NCBI RefSeq assembly: GCF_000816845.1
Contig: NZ_CP006880.1
Location: 1-64,000 of the forward strand
Source of the DNA: Rhizobium gallicum bv. gallicum R602sp
GTDB lineage: Bacteria; Pseudomonadota; Alphaproteobacteria; Rhizobiales; Rhizobiaceae
Length of the DNA stretch: 64,000 nucleotides
Direction: 5' to 3'
Shown in pieces: positions 19,866 through 29,245 of this stretch (within the stretch, counting starts at the first letter, position 1; the number at the start of each line of letters is the position of its first letter). A model generated the notes under the pieces. It was not told the origin of the DNA. It made no database searches and was given only the letters and a program-made list of their open reading frames with translations. Both the position numbers and the translations under genes were made by a program.

Positions 19866-21389
19866 TCAGCGGTAGCTGATCGATTTCAGCTTGATCTCGT
19901 TGCCAGCCTGCACATCAGGCGTATAGTTCACGTTCTTGGCGACGCGGGCGATCGAGACCATGTGGAAGAGCGGTGCGATATTGACCGCATCGACGGCAAT
20001 GTACTTGAACGCCTCCTGGAACAGTGTTCTGCGTTCGTCGCCGGTTGCCCTCGACGCGTCGGTGATCAGCTTGTCGAGCTTGGGGTCCGCTATGGTAGAC
20101 TGGTTGCCGTCGGTGGTAAAACGGTTCGGCAGCGTGAACACGGCGTCGCCTTCGGTGTTGTCGATCTGTGTCTGCAGGATCGATGGCTGACGCTCCTTGT
20201 CCCAAGGCTTCAGCAGCCTCTTCAGCCACGGACTTGTTTCCAGCATTTCGAGCCGCGCGTTGAAACCGGCATCCGCGAGCATCGCCTGAATGGCTTCCAG
20301 GCTTTCGGATGAATTAGGATAGATCCCGATGCGGCCGTAGATGACGATCTCCTTGTCGACCGGCACGCCATCGGCCTTGGCCGCGGCAAGCAGGGACCTC
20401 GCCTTTTCGGGATTGTACTTCCAGACGGGAAGGTCGGGATTGAAGCCGAAGACGGACGGCGACACGACCTGCATCGCCTTCTGAGCACCTTCGTGGAATA
20501 TGGTGCCGACAAGGCCATCCCGGTCGATCGCAAGATTAAGTGCTTCGCGCACGCGCATGTCGTTGAGGGGCGGAACTTGTGCGTCGATCCTTAACAACGA
20601 CGTTTCGGCGTTAGGGAAAGCATGGTCCTGTTCCGTGATACCGTCCTGGGGCGCTATTTCATAGGCGATCTGTGCTTCGGCGGTGTCGACCATGGCCGCG
20701 CGAACGGCGGACTCGGCGCGCCAGATGATTGTCGCGTTTTTGATCGCCGGCTTCTCTCCCCAATAGCCGTCAAATGCCGCAAGGCTGATCGATTGACCGG
20801 GCGTCCATGCGGCGAGCCTGTAAGGTCCCGTTCCGGCAGGGGACCGCGTCTTGCCGTCGTTCGGCGTCGCCGGCGAACCGATGTCCACGGCGGACATCTT
20901 GTTCGGCAGGATCGGCTCGACGATATCCGTTTTGACGAGGAGGGTCGTCGAGGTCAGAGCTTGTGCGTCGAACTTGACGCCTTTCAGTGTGGCAAGTCCG
21001 CTTTCGCAAGCCAGAGCCGGATCCTGTGCTCGCTTGAGAGCCGCAACGACTGCGTTGGCATCGAATGGCTTGCCGTCGTGGAAGGTTACGCCTTCGCGCA
21101 GCGTGAACTCCCAGGTCAGGTTGTCCAACTGACGCCAGCTAGTGGCAAGACTCGGGACGACTGACCCATCGACAGGGTTCAGATTGACGAGCGCTTCCGT
21201 GATGTTGTTGTGCAGAATGCGGGAATTGCCCGAAAGGTCGGTGTCACATGGATCGAGCGACTTCGGCTCGTCGGTCACCACCACCGTCAGCGCGTCCGAG
21301 GCCGCGCAGACGGGAATCGCGGTGCCTGAAGCCAGCAAAAGCGCCAGGCCGACACTCAACGCATTATTAATTCTCATCACCTTCTTCAT
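19866..21389 (-). CDS. Peptide-type ABC substrate-binding protein (SBP family 5)
   Basis: A 507-residue periplasmic binding protein with a Sec signal peptide ending near AIPVCAAS. Family landmarks are EPKSLDPCDTD, ITEALVNLNPVDGSVVPSLATSW, FTLREGVTFHDGKPFDANAV and RVREALNLAIDRDGLV. The family binds peptides, but also sugars, nickel or other solutes, so the cargo is open. AGGAGGGA lies 5 bases before the chosen ATG. It heads the five-gene operon and faces a divergent IclR regulator, and the nearby RraA-like gene may hint at a catabolic rather than peptide substrate. Confidence 0.92.
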   Translation of the reverse strand: MKKVMRINNALSVGLALLLASGTAIPVCAASDALTVVVTDEPKSLDPCDTDLSGNSRILHNNITEALVNLNPVDGSVVPSLATSWRQLDNLTWEFTLREGVTFHDGKPFDANAVVAALKRAQDPALACESGLATLKGVKFDAQALTSTTLLVKTDIVEPILPNKMSAVDIGSPATPNDGKTRSPAGTGPYRLAAWTPGQSISLAAFDGYWGEKPAIKNATIIWRAESAVRAAMVDTAEAQIAYEIAPQDGITEQDHAFPNAETSLLRIDAQVPPLNDMRVREALNLAIDRDGLVGTIFHEGAQKAMQVVSPSVFGFNPDLPVWKYNPEKARSLLAAAKADGVPVDKEIVIYGRIGIYPNSSESLEAIQAMLADAGFNARLEMLETSPWLKRLLKPWDKERQPSILQTQIDNTEGDAVFTLPNRFTTDGNQSTIADPKLDKLITDASRATGDERRTLFQEAFKYIAVDAVNIAPLFHMVSIARVAKNVNYTPDVQAGNEIKLKSISYR

Positions 21390-21580
21390 TGAAATCCCTC
21401 CTCCAAATCGAAAACGAGCACCATCCCCTCCGTCACGGTACCGTCGGCGTGACAACCATCCGGTTATGACCCTTTAAGCTGGCATTCAAATGGCTTTACT
21501 TCATTCTGTAAGCGCGTAGTGTCAAATGTGACACTTGTGGCACCGAGCATGCTCGCCTGCTCCAATGAAGTCAAGATTAT

Positions 21581-21599
21581 TAATTCATATGTGGAATTA
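21581..21599. promoter_or_regulatory. Candidate IclR operator in the divergent promoter region
   Basis: TAATTCATATGTGGAATTA is an inverted repeat (TAATTC/GAATTA, 7-base spacer) lying just before the iclR-type gene and upstream of the divergent ABC operon. A related site, TTCCATATTGAA, lies after the regulator gene in front of the RraA-like gene. IclR-family operators are short AT-rich palindromes of this size, so autoregulation plus control of the ABC operon is plausible. Confidence 0.45.
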
Positions 21600-21606
21600 G
21601 AAGTTC

Positions 21607-22404
21607 ATGAATGAACCAAAGCATGGATCGCCAGTTGTTGAAAAGACCGCACACCTGCTTGAGGCGATCGCCGATGCGAAGACTGGGATTTCCCTTGGCG
21701 CACTGGTTGATCAGCTTGGAGTGCCTCGTTCCACTGTCTATCGCATCCTCAATTCGCTGACCGCGCATGGACTTGTGGCGCGGGTGAATGGCGGAGCTTC
21801 CTACGAGCTGGGGCCCAAGTTCGTCGAACTTGCGCGGCGAATCTCACCCGGTGCCGACAGGGCGACGGTGATCGAGGCGGCAAGGCCGATCTTGACGGCT
21901 GCGGCTGACCGGATATTGGAATCGTTCAGGCTCGCCGCCCCCGAGGGCAATGAAATGATGACGATATTTGCGGCCTCCAGTCCTGGCGACTATGCGCTTT
22001 TCATCAAAATCGGCGGTCGCTCGCGCAAGCACGTCGGCGCGGCCGGCAAGCTCGCTCTGGCCTATTCGGACTACGGCGAGATCGAGGCTTATTGCGGCAC
22101 CGGACTGGAGGCGAAGACACCGTACACGATCACCGATCCAGACGCGTTGAAAGAGGCGCTCGTCGAAATTCGTCGCAACGGATGGGCCGAGGACAATCAG
22201 GAATCCAACCTTGGCCTCCGAGCCTTTGCCGCGCCCGTCTTCGATTCCGCAGGTCGGCTCGTGGCGACGGTCAGCGTTCCGTTCATTGGTGAAGCTACGC
22301 CAGACAGAGCGCGGGCGATCAAGCGAGAGGTTTTGGAGGGTGCCGCCATGTTGACGAAGGCGATCAACGGCAATTCTCCAGCCTTCCAAATAAGAAGTAC
22401 ATAA
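21607..22404 (+). CDS. IclR-family transcriptional regulator
   Basis: A 265-residue regulator with an N-terminal winged helix-turn-helix (KTAHLLEAIADAKTGISLGALVDQLGVPRSTVYRILNSL) and a C-terminal GAF-like effector domain (from about residue 80, with SRKHVGAAGKLALAYSD and AAPVFDSAGRLVATVSVPF). It is divergent from the peptide-type ABC operon and 59 bases upstream of the RraA-like gene, and probably controls both. No strong ribosome binding site precedes the ATG. Confidence 0.92.
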   Translation: MNEPKHGSPVVEKTAHLLEAIADAKTGISLGALVDQLGVPRSTVYRILNSLTAHGLVARVNGGASYELGPKFVELARRISPGADRATVIEAARPILTAAADRILESFRLAAPEGNEMMTIFAASSPGDYALFIKIGGRSRKHVGAAGKLALAYSDYGEIEAYCGTGLEAKTPYTITDPDALKEALVEIRRNGWAEDNQESNLGLRAFAAPVFDSAGRLVATVSVPFIGEATPDRARAIKREVLEGAAMLTKAINGNSPAFQIRST

Positions 22405-22416
22405 TTCCATATTGAA
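22405..22416. promoter_or_regulatory. Second candidate IclR half-palindrome
   Basis: TTCCATATTGAA begins directly after the regulator stop codon and resembles the site in the divergent promoter (TTCCACATATGAA on the complementary strand). It may place the RraA-like gene under the same control. This is a pattern match between two sites only. Confidence 0.3.
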
Positions 22417-22463
22417 CTATTTCTTCGTTGTGTTAGACCTCGCTGCGGACAACGGAGGATGAC

Positions 22464-23186
22464 ATGACGGATCTGGATCCATCAGTTTACGCGAAACTTT
22501 TGCTGACGAATTCCGCGAGTCTCAGCACCCTGTTGCTAAAGCGCGGCCTCAGGAACACCGCGGTTCGCGGCGTGCGTCCGCTCGCGAGCACCGACAAACC
22601 GATGATTGGCCCAGCAGTCACCGTCCGCTACATTCCCGCCCGGGAAGATATTGACGGCTCGACTTACAGCTCCGATCCGTCCAATCAGCAGCGCAAGGCG
22701 ATCGATACGATACCCGTAGGCCATGTTCTCGTCTTCGATTGCCGCTCCTTGGCTGAGGTCGCCGGCATCGGCGCCATGCTTGCCCGTCGCCTCGTCTATC
22801 GCGGCGCCGCCGGCCTCGTGCTCGACGGCGGCGTCCGCGATACGGCCGATATCACTCAGCTTGGACTTCCGACGTACTGCATGGGACCGGCAGCGCCTGC
22901 AAACCTGGTTGCCCACCACGCATCGGACATGAATCAGCCAATCGCCTGCGGCGGGGTGGCGATTTACCCGGATGACATCATCTTTGGCGACAGCGAAGCC
23001 GTCATCGTTATTCCGCGGCAATATGTAAATGAAATTGCCGAAGAAGCTGTCGCGATGGAGGAGCAGGAAGAGTTCCTCAAGCTGGAAATCGAGTCAGGCA
23101 AATCTACCTTGGGCGTCTACCCGCCAAACCAGGAAACCCTGGAACGCTTTGAGGCCTGGCGCCAAACGCGTCAAGTGACGGTATGA
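22464..23186 (+). CDS. RraA-like / HMG-CHA aldolase family protein
   Basis: A 240-residue protein of the RraA/demethylmenaquinone methyltransferase-like fold. The core GIGAMLARRLVYRGAAGLVL followed by DGGVRD carries the Arg-Asp that binds the metal-pyruvate centre in 4-hydroxy-4-methyl-2-oxoglutarate/oxaloacetate aldolases. Members of this length in rhizobia are often named RNase regulator RraA, but the aldolase or decarboxylase activity is more likely in a catabolic setting. An AACGGAGG motif precedes the ATG. Its place behind the IclR gene suggests a role in breaking down the solute taken up by the ABC system. Confidence 0.8.
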   Translation: MTDLDPSVYAKLLLTNSASLSTLLLKRGLRNTAVRGVRPLASTDKPMIGPAVTVRYIPAREDIDGSTYSSDPSNQQRKAIDTIPVGHVLVFDCRSLAEVAGIGAMLARRLVYRGAAGLVLDGGVRDTADITQLGLPTYCMGPAAPANLVAHHASDMNQPIACGGVAIYPDDIIFGDSEAVIVIPRQYVNEIAEEAVAMEEQEEFLKLEIESGKSTLGVYPPNQETLERFEAWRQTRQVTV

Positions 23187-23422
23187 CACCTTTGCTTCGA
23201 AGCTCTACCCAAGGCTATCCATCGGCTTCGCAGCGACTTGAACCACAGCTCCCCCGGCCAGGTCCCGCCAGGTCTGCGTAATCGCGAGTGTTTGGGGAAC
23301 TCGTGACATTTCCTGGGTCGAACGGCTCATGTTGTTTAGTTAATACGAAATTATCAATCTAGTGCGACATTTTAGGTCAACCGGCGAGCCGGCGTCGTAG
23401 GTGACTTCAATGGGAGATCCGC

Positions 23423-25297
23423 ATGAAACGTCCGAGCATCAAGCAAGCCCTGATTCTAAAGCTGTCGATCATCAGTATATTCATGGTTGGTCTGTCCTAT
23501 GTGTCGCTAAGCACGATTTCGACACTCAGTGCCAATACTGAACAGATTGGGACCTTCTGGATGCAGCGGCTCGTGATGGCTCGCGAGATCAAGGGCAGCT
23601 TCCTCGATCTGAAACTTGCTTATACCCATTACCTTCTCGACGACACGCCAGAGGAGCAGAACACCGGAAAGCAGAAGATCGACGCTGCTGCCAGGGCTGC
23701 CGAGAACGTCGTTTCCGAATATGAAAACAGCGTCCGCACTGAGCGTGGGCGCGAACTGATCAATCGGATCAAGCCGGAACTGAACAAATATCGCGGGTCG
23801 GCGGAGCAAATGATCGCGCTGCAAAATAGCGGCAAGACATCCGACGCGGTTCGCTTCTTCAAGGAAAATATGGAGCCGCAAGCCGAGCTGGTAAACAACG
23901 CAGTGGCGGATCTGGTTGCTTTTATTCTCAGCCAGGCCGAAGGCTTTGTGGCCGCGAGCGGTGCTTCCGCGAAGTCCGCTTTCATGCTGACGGCAGCGAT
24001 CGCAGGGTTGGCCGTGCTCGTTGCCGTGGCTGGCATTGTGTTTGCGATTTCGGGTATTGCCAATCCGATCCGACGCATCGCATCCGCCATGAAGCGGTTG
24101 TCGGATGGGGACCTCGATAGCGATATTCCCTATGCGGGTCGTGGCGATGAAGTGGGCGAAATGGCCGGTGGCGTTGAAGTCTTCCGTCAGAATGCCCTCA
24201 ATGTCGTCAGGCTCGAGAAAGAAGCTGCTGCATCCCGCACCGAGAGCGAGACGGCCCGCGCCTCAGCCCAGCAGCGCGCCGAACGCGAGGCCGAACAGCT
24301 GCGCTTCGCGACCACGACATTGGGCGAAGGTCTCCGGCGGCTTGCGGCAGGCGATATATCGTTTCAGCTTTCGGAGCAGTTTGGAGCGGAATACGAGGCG
24401 TTGCGCGAAGACTTCAATGCTTCGCTCCGGCAATTGGGCGCGACGATCGGCGCAGTGCTCCAAACGGTACACAGCATAGACAGTGGCACCGGCGAAATCG
24501 CATCCGGCGCCCAGGACCTGTCCAAGCGCACCGAACAACAGGCAGCCTCTCTCGAGGAAACGGCCGCCGCCTTGGACGAGATCACGTCGAATGTGGCGAT
24601 GTCGACGAAACGCACGGACGAGGCACGCAATGTGTCTCTAGAAGCCAATATCAGCGCCCAGCGGTCTGCGACGGTCGTATCAGAAGCGGAGCAAGCTATG
24701 CGACGCATCGAGGACAGTTCGCAGCAGATCTCGAACATCATTGGCGTAATTGATGAAATTGCCTTTCAGACGAATCTTTTGGCGCTCAATGCCGGTGTCG
24801 AGGCTGCCCGTGCTGGTGAGGCGGGCAAAGGTTTCGCAGTGGTCGCACAGGAGGTCCGCGAGCTTGCCCAACGTGCCGCGCAAGCGGCCAAGGAAATCAA
24901 GGGGCTCATTCAAAAGTCGTCAACTGAAGTCGAAAATGGCGTGAAACTCGTCCTCGAAACCGGAAGGTCGCTCAAGTCGATCGGTGAGTACGTTGCACAG
25001 ATCAATCGGGCCATGGATGCGATTGCCACCTCGGCGCGCGAGCAGTCGACCGGACTTGCTGAAATCAATACGGCCGTCAATCAGATGGACCAGGCCACCC
25101 AGCAAAATGCGGCGATGGTCGAGCAGTCAACGGCTGCCGCCGCTTCGTTGTCCTCCGAGGCGGGTCGCCTGCGGGATCTGGTCAATCAGTTTCAATTGGA
25201 CAGCGACAAGAACGTGTTGCAGATGCAACGGAACGTGCAACCCTTCGAAAGCAACAGACCAACGGAAGTCGTTCCGCGCCGCGTGATCCGCAGATGA
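23423..25297 (+). CDS. Methyl-accepting chemotaxis protein
   Basis: A 624-residue transmembrane chemoreceptor. TM1 covers about residues 11-33, a four-helix-bundle sensor domain about 35-185, TM2 about 187-212, and the HAMP domain begins at ISGIANPIRRIASAMKRLSDGD. A second HAMP-like segment (LRRLAAGDISFQLSEQFGAEY) precedes the signalling domain, whose hairpin tip reads IGVIDEIAFQTNLLALNAGVEAARAGE in two overlapping runs. There is no C-terminal CheR-binding pentapeptide; the protein ends in basic residues. It should report a periplasmic ligand to CheA. No other che genes are in the window. Confidence 0.93.
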   Translation: MKRPSIKQALILKLSIISIFMVGLSYVSLSTISTLSANTEQIGTFWMQRLVMAREIKGSFLDLKLAYTHYLLDDTPEEQNTGKQKIDAAARAAENVVSEYENSVRTERGRELINRIKPELNKYRGSAEQMIALQNSGKTSDAVRFFKENMEPQAELVNNAVADLVAFILSQAEGFVAASGASAKSAFMLTAAIAGLAVLVAVAGIVFAISGIANPIRRIASAMKRLSDGDLDSDIPYAGRGDEVGEMAGGVEVFRQNALNVVRLEKEAAASRTESETARASAQQRAEREAEQLRFATTTLGEGLRRLAAGDISFQLSEQFGAEYEALREDFNASLRQLGATIGAVLQTVHSIDSGTGEIASGAQDLSKRTEQQAASLEETAAALDEITSNVAMSTKRTDEARNVSLEANISAQRSATVVSEAEQAMRRIEDSSQQISNIIGVIDEIAFQTNLLALNAGVEAARAGEAGKGFAVVAQEVRELAQRAAQAAKEIKGLIQKSSTEVENGVKLVLETGRSLKSIGEYVAQINRAMDAIATSAREQSTGLAEINTAVNQMDQATQQNAAMVEQSTAAAASLSSEAGRLRDLVNQFQLDSDKNVLQMQRNVQPFESNRPTEVVPRRVIRR

Positions 25298-25539
25298 ACC
25301 GCTACATCAGATAAAATACCTCGAAGTCCCGTCGTGACGATCGCCGGGCCACTGCAGATCTCAACAATAAGGTTTGCGGATCTTCGGTGCGCACCCCCGA
25401 AACGCGGGCAAAGTGCAACCGCCCCCAGAGGCATCTACGACAGTTTGCCCTAAGACATGGGTCGCTACCTCATGCCGAACAGGTCGTCGATGCTTTGCAA
25501 TTCATCGATTGGTGACGCGTTACTTCGGACGGCTGATGG
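25298..25539. other. Non-coding stretch after the chemoreceptor gene
   Basis: No gene, terminator or repeat could be defined. It adjoins the remnant of an ABC ATPase gene and looks like decayed sequence. Confidence 0.35.
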
Positions 25540-25824
25540 TCAGTTTACGCGCCGGCCGGGGGATGTGCTGAAAAGATGGATTGCCGCGGGATTGCCGCGC
25601 AGGTGAATTCCAACCCGGATGCCGGTGTCTCGCGGCAGTTCTACCGCAAGCATTCGAGCGTCGTCGATTTCAACGTATGCGTAAGCTGTGTTGCCGAGCC
25701 ACGCGGCGACTGCGATTGCACCGCAAAACCATGCGTCGTTATGTGAACAGTCGACCAGATCTTCCGGACGAATCTCGAAGGTCACGGACGTGGCAACGCT
25801 GCGGTCGCCGGCAACTGCCGTCAC
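25540..25824 (-). pseudogene. 3' remnant of an ABC transporter ATPase (TOBE domain)
   Basis: The open frame encodes about 94 residues matching the C-terminal end of a MalK/PotA-type ATPase: FEIRPEDLVDC is the usual entry to the TOBE domain, followed by AAWLGNTAYAYVEID and VELPRDTGIRVG, then NPAAIHLFS at the end. The catalytic part (Walker motifs and signature) is missing, and an in-frame stop lies just upstream. It is therefore a leftover from a deleted transporter operon. Confidence 0.65.
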
Positions 25825-25894
25825 AATCGATCGAGCGCCCTACGGGCGCTGACAAATGCACATCGTCCAGCCTGCTCGTACAAAGTTATATTGA

Positions 25895-25927
25895 CTTATA
25901 AGTAGTTATAAGACATTTACCTTATAA
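25895..25927. promoter_or_regulatory. AT-rich operator-like repeat before the AAA ATPase
   Basis: CTTATAAGTAGTTATAAG is a perfect 7-base inverted repeat (CTTATAA/TTATAAG with a 4-base spacer). A third copy, CTTATAA, begins 9 bases after it, ten bases before the GTG and 22 before the ATG start. Such spacing fits an operator or an autoregulatory site over a promoter. Confidence 0.5.
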
Positions 25928-25948
25928 CCCCCTAAAGTGGATATAGCG

Positions 25949-27130
25949 ATGGATGAAATTCGCAACCCGTTCGCACCTGGTGCTGGATCGCAACCGCCTG
26001 AACTCGCGGGCCGTGATAAAATTCTGGAAGATGCGCGAATTGCCCTCCAGCGAGCTCTTCGCGGCAAGCCTACCCAATCCCAGATATTGCTTGGTCTTCG
26101 TGGCGTCGGCAAGACAGTCTTGCTGAACCAGATTGAGCAAATTGCCGAAGAACATGGGCACCTGACATCCATGGTGGAAGCACCCGAAGGAGTTCCTCTT
26201 CCAACTCTTCTCTATCCGCGCATCCATCAGATCATTCGCAAGCTAAGCGTTATCGAGCAAGCAAAAGCTACTGCCTTCAGTGCAATGCGCGCACTTCGCA
26301 GCTTTGCCTCAATATTTAAAGTTGAAACGGGCGACTTCGCACTATCGGTTGACCCGGAAACCGGGACTGCCGATAGCGGAGACATCGAATACGATCTCGC
26401 GGAACTTTTCGTTCGAGTAGGAGTAGCGGCAAAAGCTGCAGAGCGCGGTTGGACGCTGCTGATCGATGAAATCCAGTACCTTGGAGAGAAGGATTATGCT
26501 GCACTAATTGTCGCGATTCATCGTATGAATCAAAAAGGGCTACCGGTCCTGTTCTTCGGCGCTGGCTTGCCTCAAGTGGCGGCGCTTTCTGGTAATGCAA
26601 AGTCTTATGCAGAGCGGTTATTCACTTATCCTTCGGTCGGTGCTCTTGACCAAAAGTCGGCGGAGCTTGCCATTAGAAATCCGATCGAGGAAGAGGGTGA
26701 GCAGATCGAAGTTGACGCATTACATGCTATTGTCGAGAAGACGCGAGGTTACCCATATTTCCTTCAAGAGTGGGGCTATCAAGCATGGAATACAGCCGAC
26801 CATTCGCCGATAGATGCCGCAGATGTCGATCAGTCTTCGCACAAAGCATTACGAAGACTAGACGATGGATTTTTTAGAGTACGTTTTGACCGCCTGACGC
26901 CACGCGAACGTGAGTACGTTTGCGCTATGGCTAAGTTGGGCAGCGGGCCGTACAAGTCAGGTGAGGTTGCCGAAATGATGAAAGAGCCGCCTAACAAGCT
27001 TGGGCCAATGCGGGCGAGCATCATCAAAAAAGGCATGATCTACAGCCCGTCATATGGAGACATTGATTTCACGGTGCCATTGTTTGGAGACTACCTGATG
27101 CGCAATTGGATAGAGGCCAATGTGCAGTAA
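25949..27130 (+). CDS. Orphan AAA-family ATPase with C-terminal winged helix
   Basis: A protein of about 393 residues opening MDEIRNPFAPGAGSQPPELAGR, a run I associate with a widespread group of uncharacterised ATP-binding proteins. Walker A is GLRGVGKTVLL, Walker B is TLLIDEIQYL, and FFGAGLPQVAAL looks like sensor 1. The C-terminal quarter (LTPREREYVCAMAKLG to the end) resembles the winged-helix domain of Orc1/Cdc6-like ATPases. Base composition is lower in GC than its neighbours, which suggests transfer. A GTG four codons upstream is an alternative start. The biological role is unknown; DNA binding is likely. Confidence 0.75.
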   Translation: MDEIRNPFAPGAGSQPPELAGRDKILEDARIALQRALRGKPTQSQILLGLRGVGKTVLLNQIEQIAEEHGHLTSMVEAPEGVPLPTLLYPRIHQIIRKLSVIEQAKATAFSAMRALRSFASIFKVETGDFALSVDPETGTADSGDIEYDLAELFVRVGVAAKAAERGWTLLIDEIQYLGEKDYAALIVAIHRMNQKGLPVLFFGAGLPQVAALSGNAKSYAERLFTYPSVGALDQKSAELAIRNPIEEEGEQIEVDALHAIVEKTRGYPYFLQEWGYQAWNTADHSPIDAADVDQSSHKALRRLDDGFFRVRFDRLTPREREYVCAMAKLGSGPYKSGEVAEMMKEPPNKLGPMRASIIKKGMIYSPSYGDIDFTVPLFGDYLMRNWIEANVQ

Positions 27131-27614
27131 ACTCTAGCGCCACGGCCTGGGCCAATGGCGATCGTAGAAATGCAAAGCGGAGCAAGTCCGCGAAGCTTAA
27201 CACTTGAAATCGAAGGCAAAAATCTCTGAGAGGCTGATCTCTTCGGTCGATTGCCGAGGCAAGCTGGGCTGGTTTATCCCCCAGCATTGGGGCGGTCTCT
27301 TCGATTGTATCCGGCACCCCCCAGTACTCGTGGCGACACCAAACTGGGAGAGTGACTACCTTGCCAGCGACCCTCAGTATCATGCATCAGCCGCATCACG
27401 AGCATTTAGCTGCCGCGTGGGGCTTGGCGATCTCAAGGCGCATCTCGACACGCAGCGCTCCATCGAGGTTGGAGAGTGGCAACTCTTCATGCCGGCAGAC
27501 GTCAAGAAGACCTTAGATGCGCCGGCGCTCGCCGTTGTCAGGTAGCTGGGAACGAATGGATGCTTGAGGGATTAGGAGACAATCTGCAGAGTCGAATCAG
27601 CCAGGAGGCGCCCC
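27131..27614. other. Gap with an unrecognised open frame
   Basis: A plus-strand frame of 113 codons (27204-27545) ends in EVGEWQLFMPADVKKTLDAP, which has a protein-like composition, but I recognise no family and see no convincing ribosome binding site. It could be the tail of a broken gene. An overlapping minus-strand frame looks like its shadow. Confidence 0.3.
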
Positions 27615-28514
27615 ATGCCGCTGATTACCCATCGATACGTGACCATCAAAGGCATCGACATTTTCTACCGTGAGGCAGGGCGCGAGGGCGCGCCCGTGGT
27701 TTTACTTCCGCACGGTTATCCGTGCTCATCGTACGAATTCCGCAATCTCATGCCCCGGCTGGCAGATCGCTGGCGATTGCTTGCGCCCGACTTTCCCGGC
27801 GCCGGTTACAGCGCGACCCCGGACGACTTCGACTACAGCTTCGACGGCTACGCCGAGTTTCTGGACGATTTCGTAAGAATGCTCGGCGTGGAACGTTTCG
27901 CGCTCTTTCTGCATGACTTCGGCTCGCCGATCGGCGCTCGGCTGGCTATCAAGGCCCCGGAACGCGTGGTGGCGCTCGTCATCCAGAATGGCGACATCCC
28001 CTACGAAGATGCGCTGGGGCCAAAATATGCCGAGATTGAGAAGACCTGGCGGCTGCCAAGGTCCGAAATGAAGAAGGCCCTGGCGGAGGCGGTCAAAGAG
28101 GAAATATTCAAGGAGGAATTCTTGAACGATGTCAGGTCTGAGCTCGCCGAACGGATACCTCCCGATTTGTGGAAGCTGCACTGGTCATTGATGACACCAA
28201 GGCGCAAGGAGGTCGCAGTCGAACTGATCGCCGGTTTGAAGGAGAACCGCGCCTGGTTCCCGCAACATCGGAACTACCTCGCCAAGCACCGTCCGCCGAC
28301 GATGATCGTCTGGGGGCCGCAGGACAGATACATGCCGGAGCGCTCGGCGCGTGCCTATCTTCGGGATCTCCCCGATGCGGAGCTCCACCTGCTGGATGGT
28401 GGTCATTGGCTTCTGGAGACCAACCTGGACGAGGTGGTCTCGCTCTTTCGCGACTTTCTCGGCCGAGTTCACTCATCCAACGAACCGGCATTTCTTGTTG
28501 CTAGGCGAACGTAA
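27615..28514 (+). CDS. Alpha/beta hydrolase, epoxide hydrolase/haloalkane dehalogenase-like
   Basis: A 299-residue alpha/beta hydrolase. HGYPCSSYEFRN is the oxyanion-hole motif. The nucleophile elbow HDFGSPIG carries Asp instead of Ser, typical of epoxide hydrolases and haloalkane dehalogenases. GPQDRYMP supplies a likely acid and GGHWLLE the catalytic His. The C-terminal tail is variable. The GGAGGCGCCCC motif lies just before the ATG. Natural substrate unknown. It appears to be a single-gene unit. Confidence 0.85.
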   Translation: MPLITHRYVTIKGIDIFYREAGREGAPVVLLPHGYPCSSYEFRNLMPRLADRWRLLAPDFPGAGYSATPDDFDYSFDGYAEFLDDFVRMLGVERFALFLHDFGSPIGARLAIKAPERVVALVIQNGDIPYEDALGPKYAEIEKTWRLPRSEMKKALAEAVKEEIFKEEFLNDVRSELAERIPPDLWKLHWSLMTPRRKEVAVELIAGLKENRAWFPQHRNYLAKHRPPTMIVWGPQDRYMPERSARAYLRDLPDAELHLLDGGHWLLETNLDEVVSLFRDFLGRVHSSNEPAFLVARRT

Positions 28515-29245
28515 TCATCTTTTGAGCGCGAGTGAGGTCGCGCAGGAAGGGCAGGGGCTCGTGGCAAGGTGCCGGTCATCGACGCAACCGTGAGCCCACT
28601 GCCAGCCACACGTGCACCGGACCGAAGTCCTACTAAGTGCCGCCACCCCACCGGGCGCGGCAGCCATATATGAGGATTCCTCGACTTTCATTGGGCGTGG
28701 ATGCCAGGAGATTGCGAGGGTATGCGCAACGCTCTGCTTAAAACCGCCCCCGACGTTCCCGATTGATCAACCGATCCCCCTGCGAGCGGCGAGCTGCGGC
28801 GATCCAATACCGGCCCGTGCGACCTTCGACTGCTCGCAACGGACTATCACAAAGTTGTCGCCGGGCGCCCAGCATGCAGCTGCGGCCTTAGCCCGCTTCG
28901 CCCTCAATTTCAGTTCGCTGACAGCGCTTCGAACCGAAGATCTGATCCTGGCTGGCTTGCCGATGCGTCGGAAGCGTCGCAAGGGGAATAGCCAGCGCGT
29001 TCTGAGACACCGCAAAACCGCAGGACGCCGATCAACGCCATTAGCGCTCAGAAATTGCGGTGGCGCGCAGCCATGTGCATGCGCTAACATAATGATCCAG
29101 AGGGAATGGAACCGCGTATGGAGAAGATATGCGGTTTTCCGGTGTTTTCACTCCGGTGACGAAGCCGCCGTCCTCGTCCGGGTACGGTTCGGGGAGACCG
29201 GCTGCCGGAAAAAACGCGTTTGCGGCTCGGTGCCAAGGGATGAAT
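28515..29245. other. Long gap with no supported gene
   Basis: A long plus-strand frame spans this gap and runs into the transporter gene in another phase, but it is arginine-rich with no family resemblance and is probably a GC artefact. I find no clear promoter, RNA or repeat. Confidence 0.4.
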
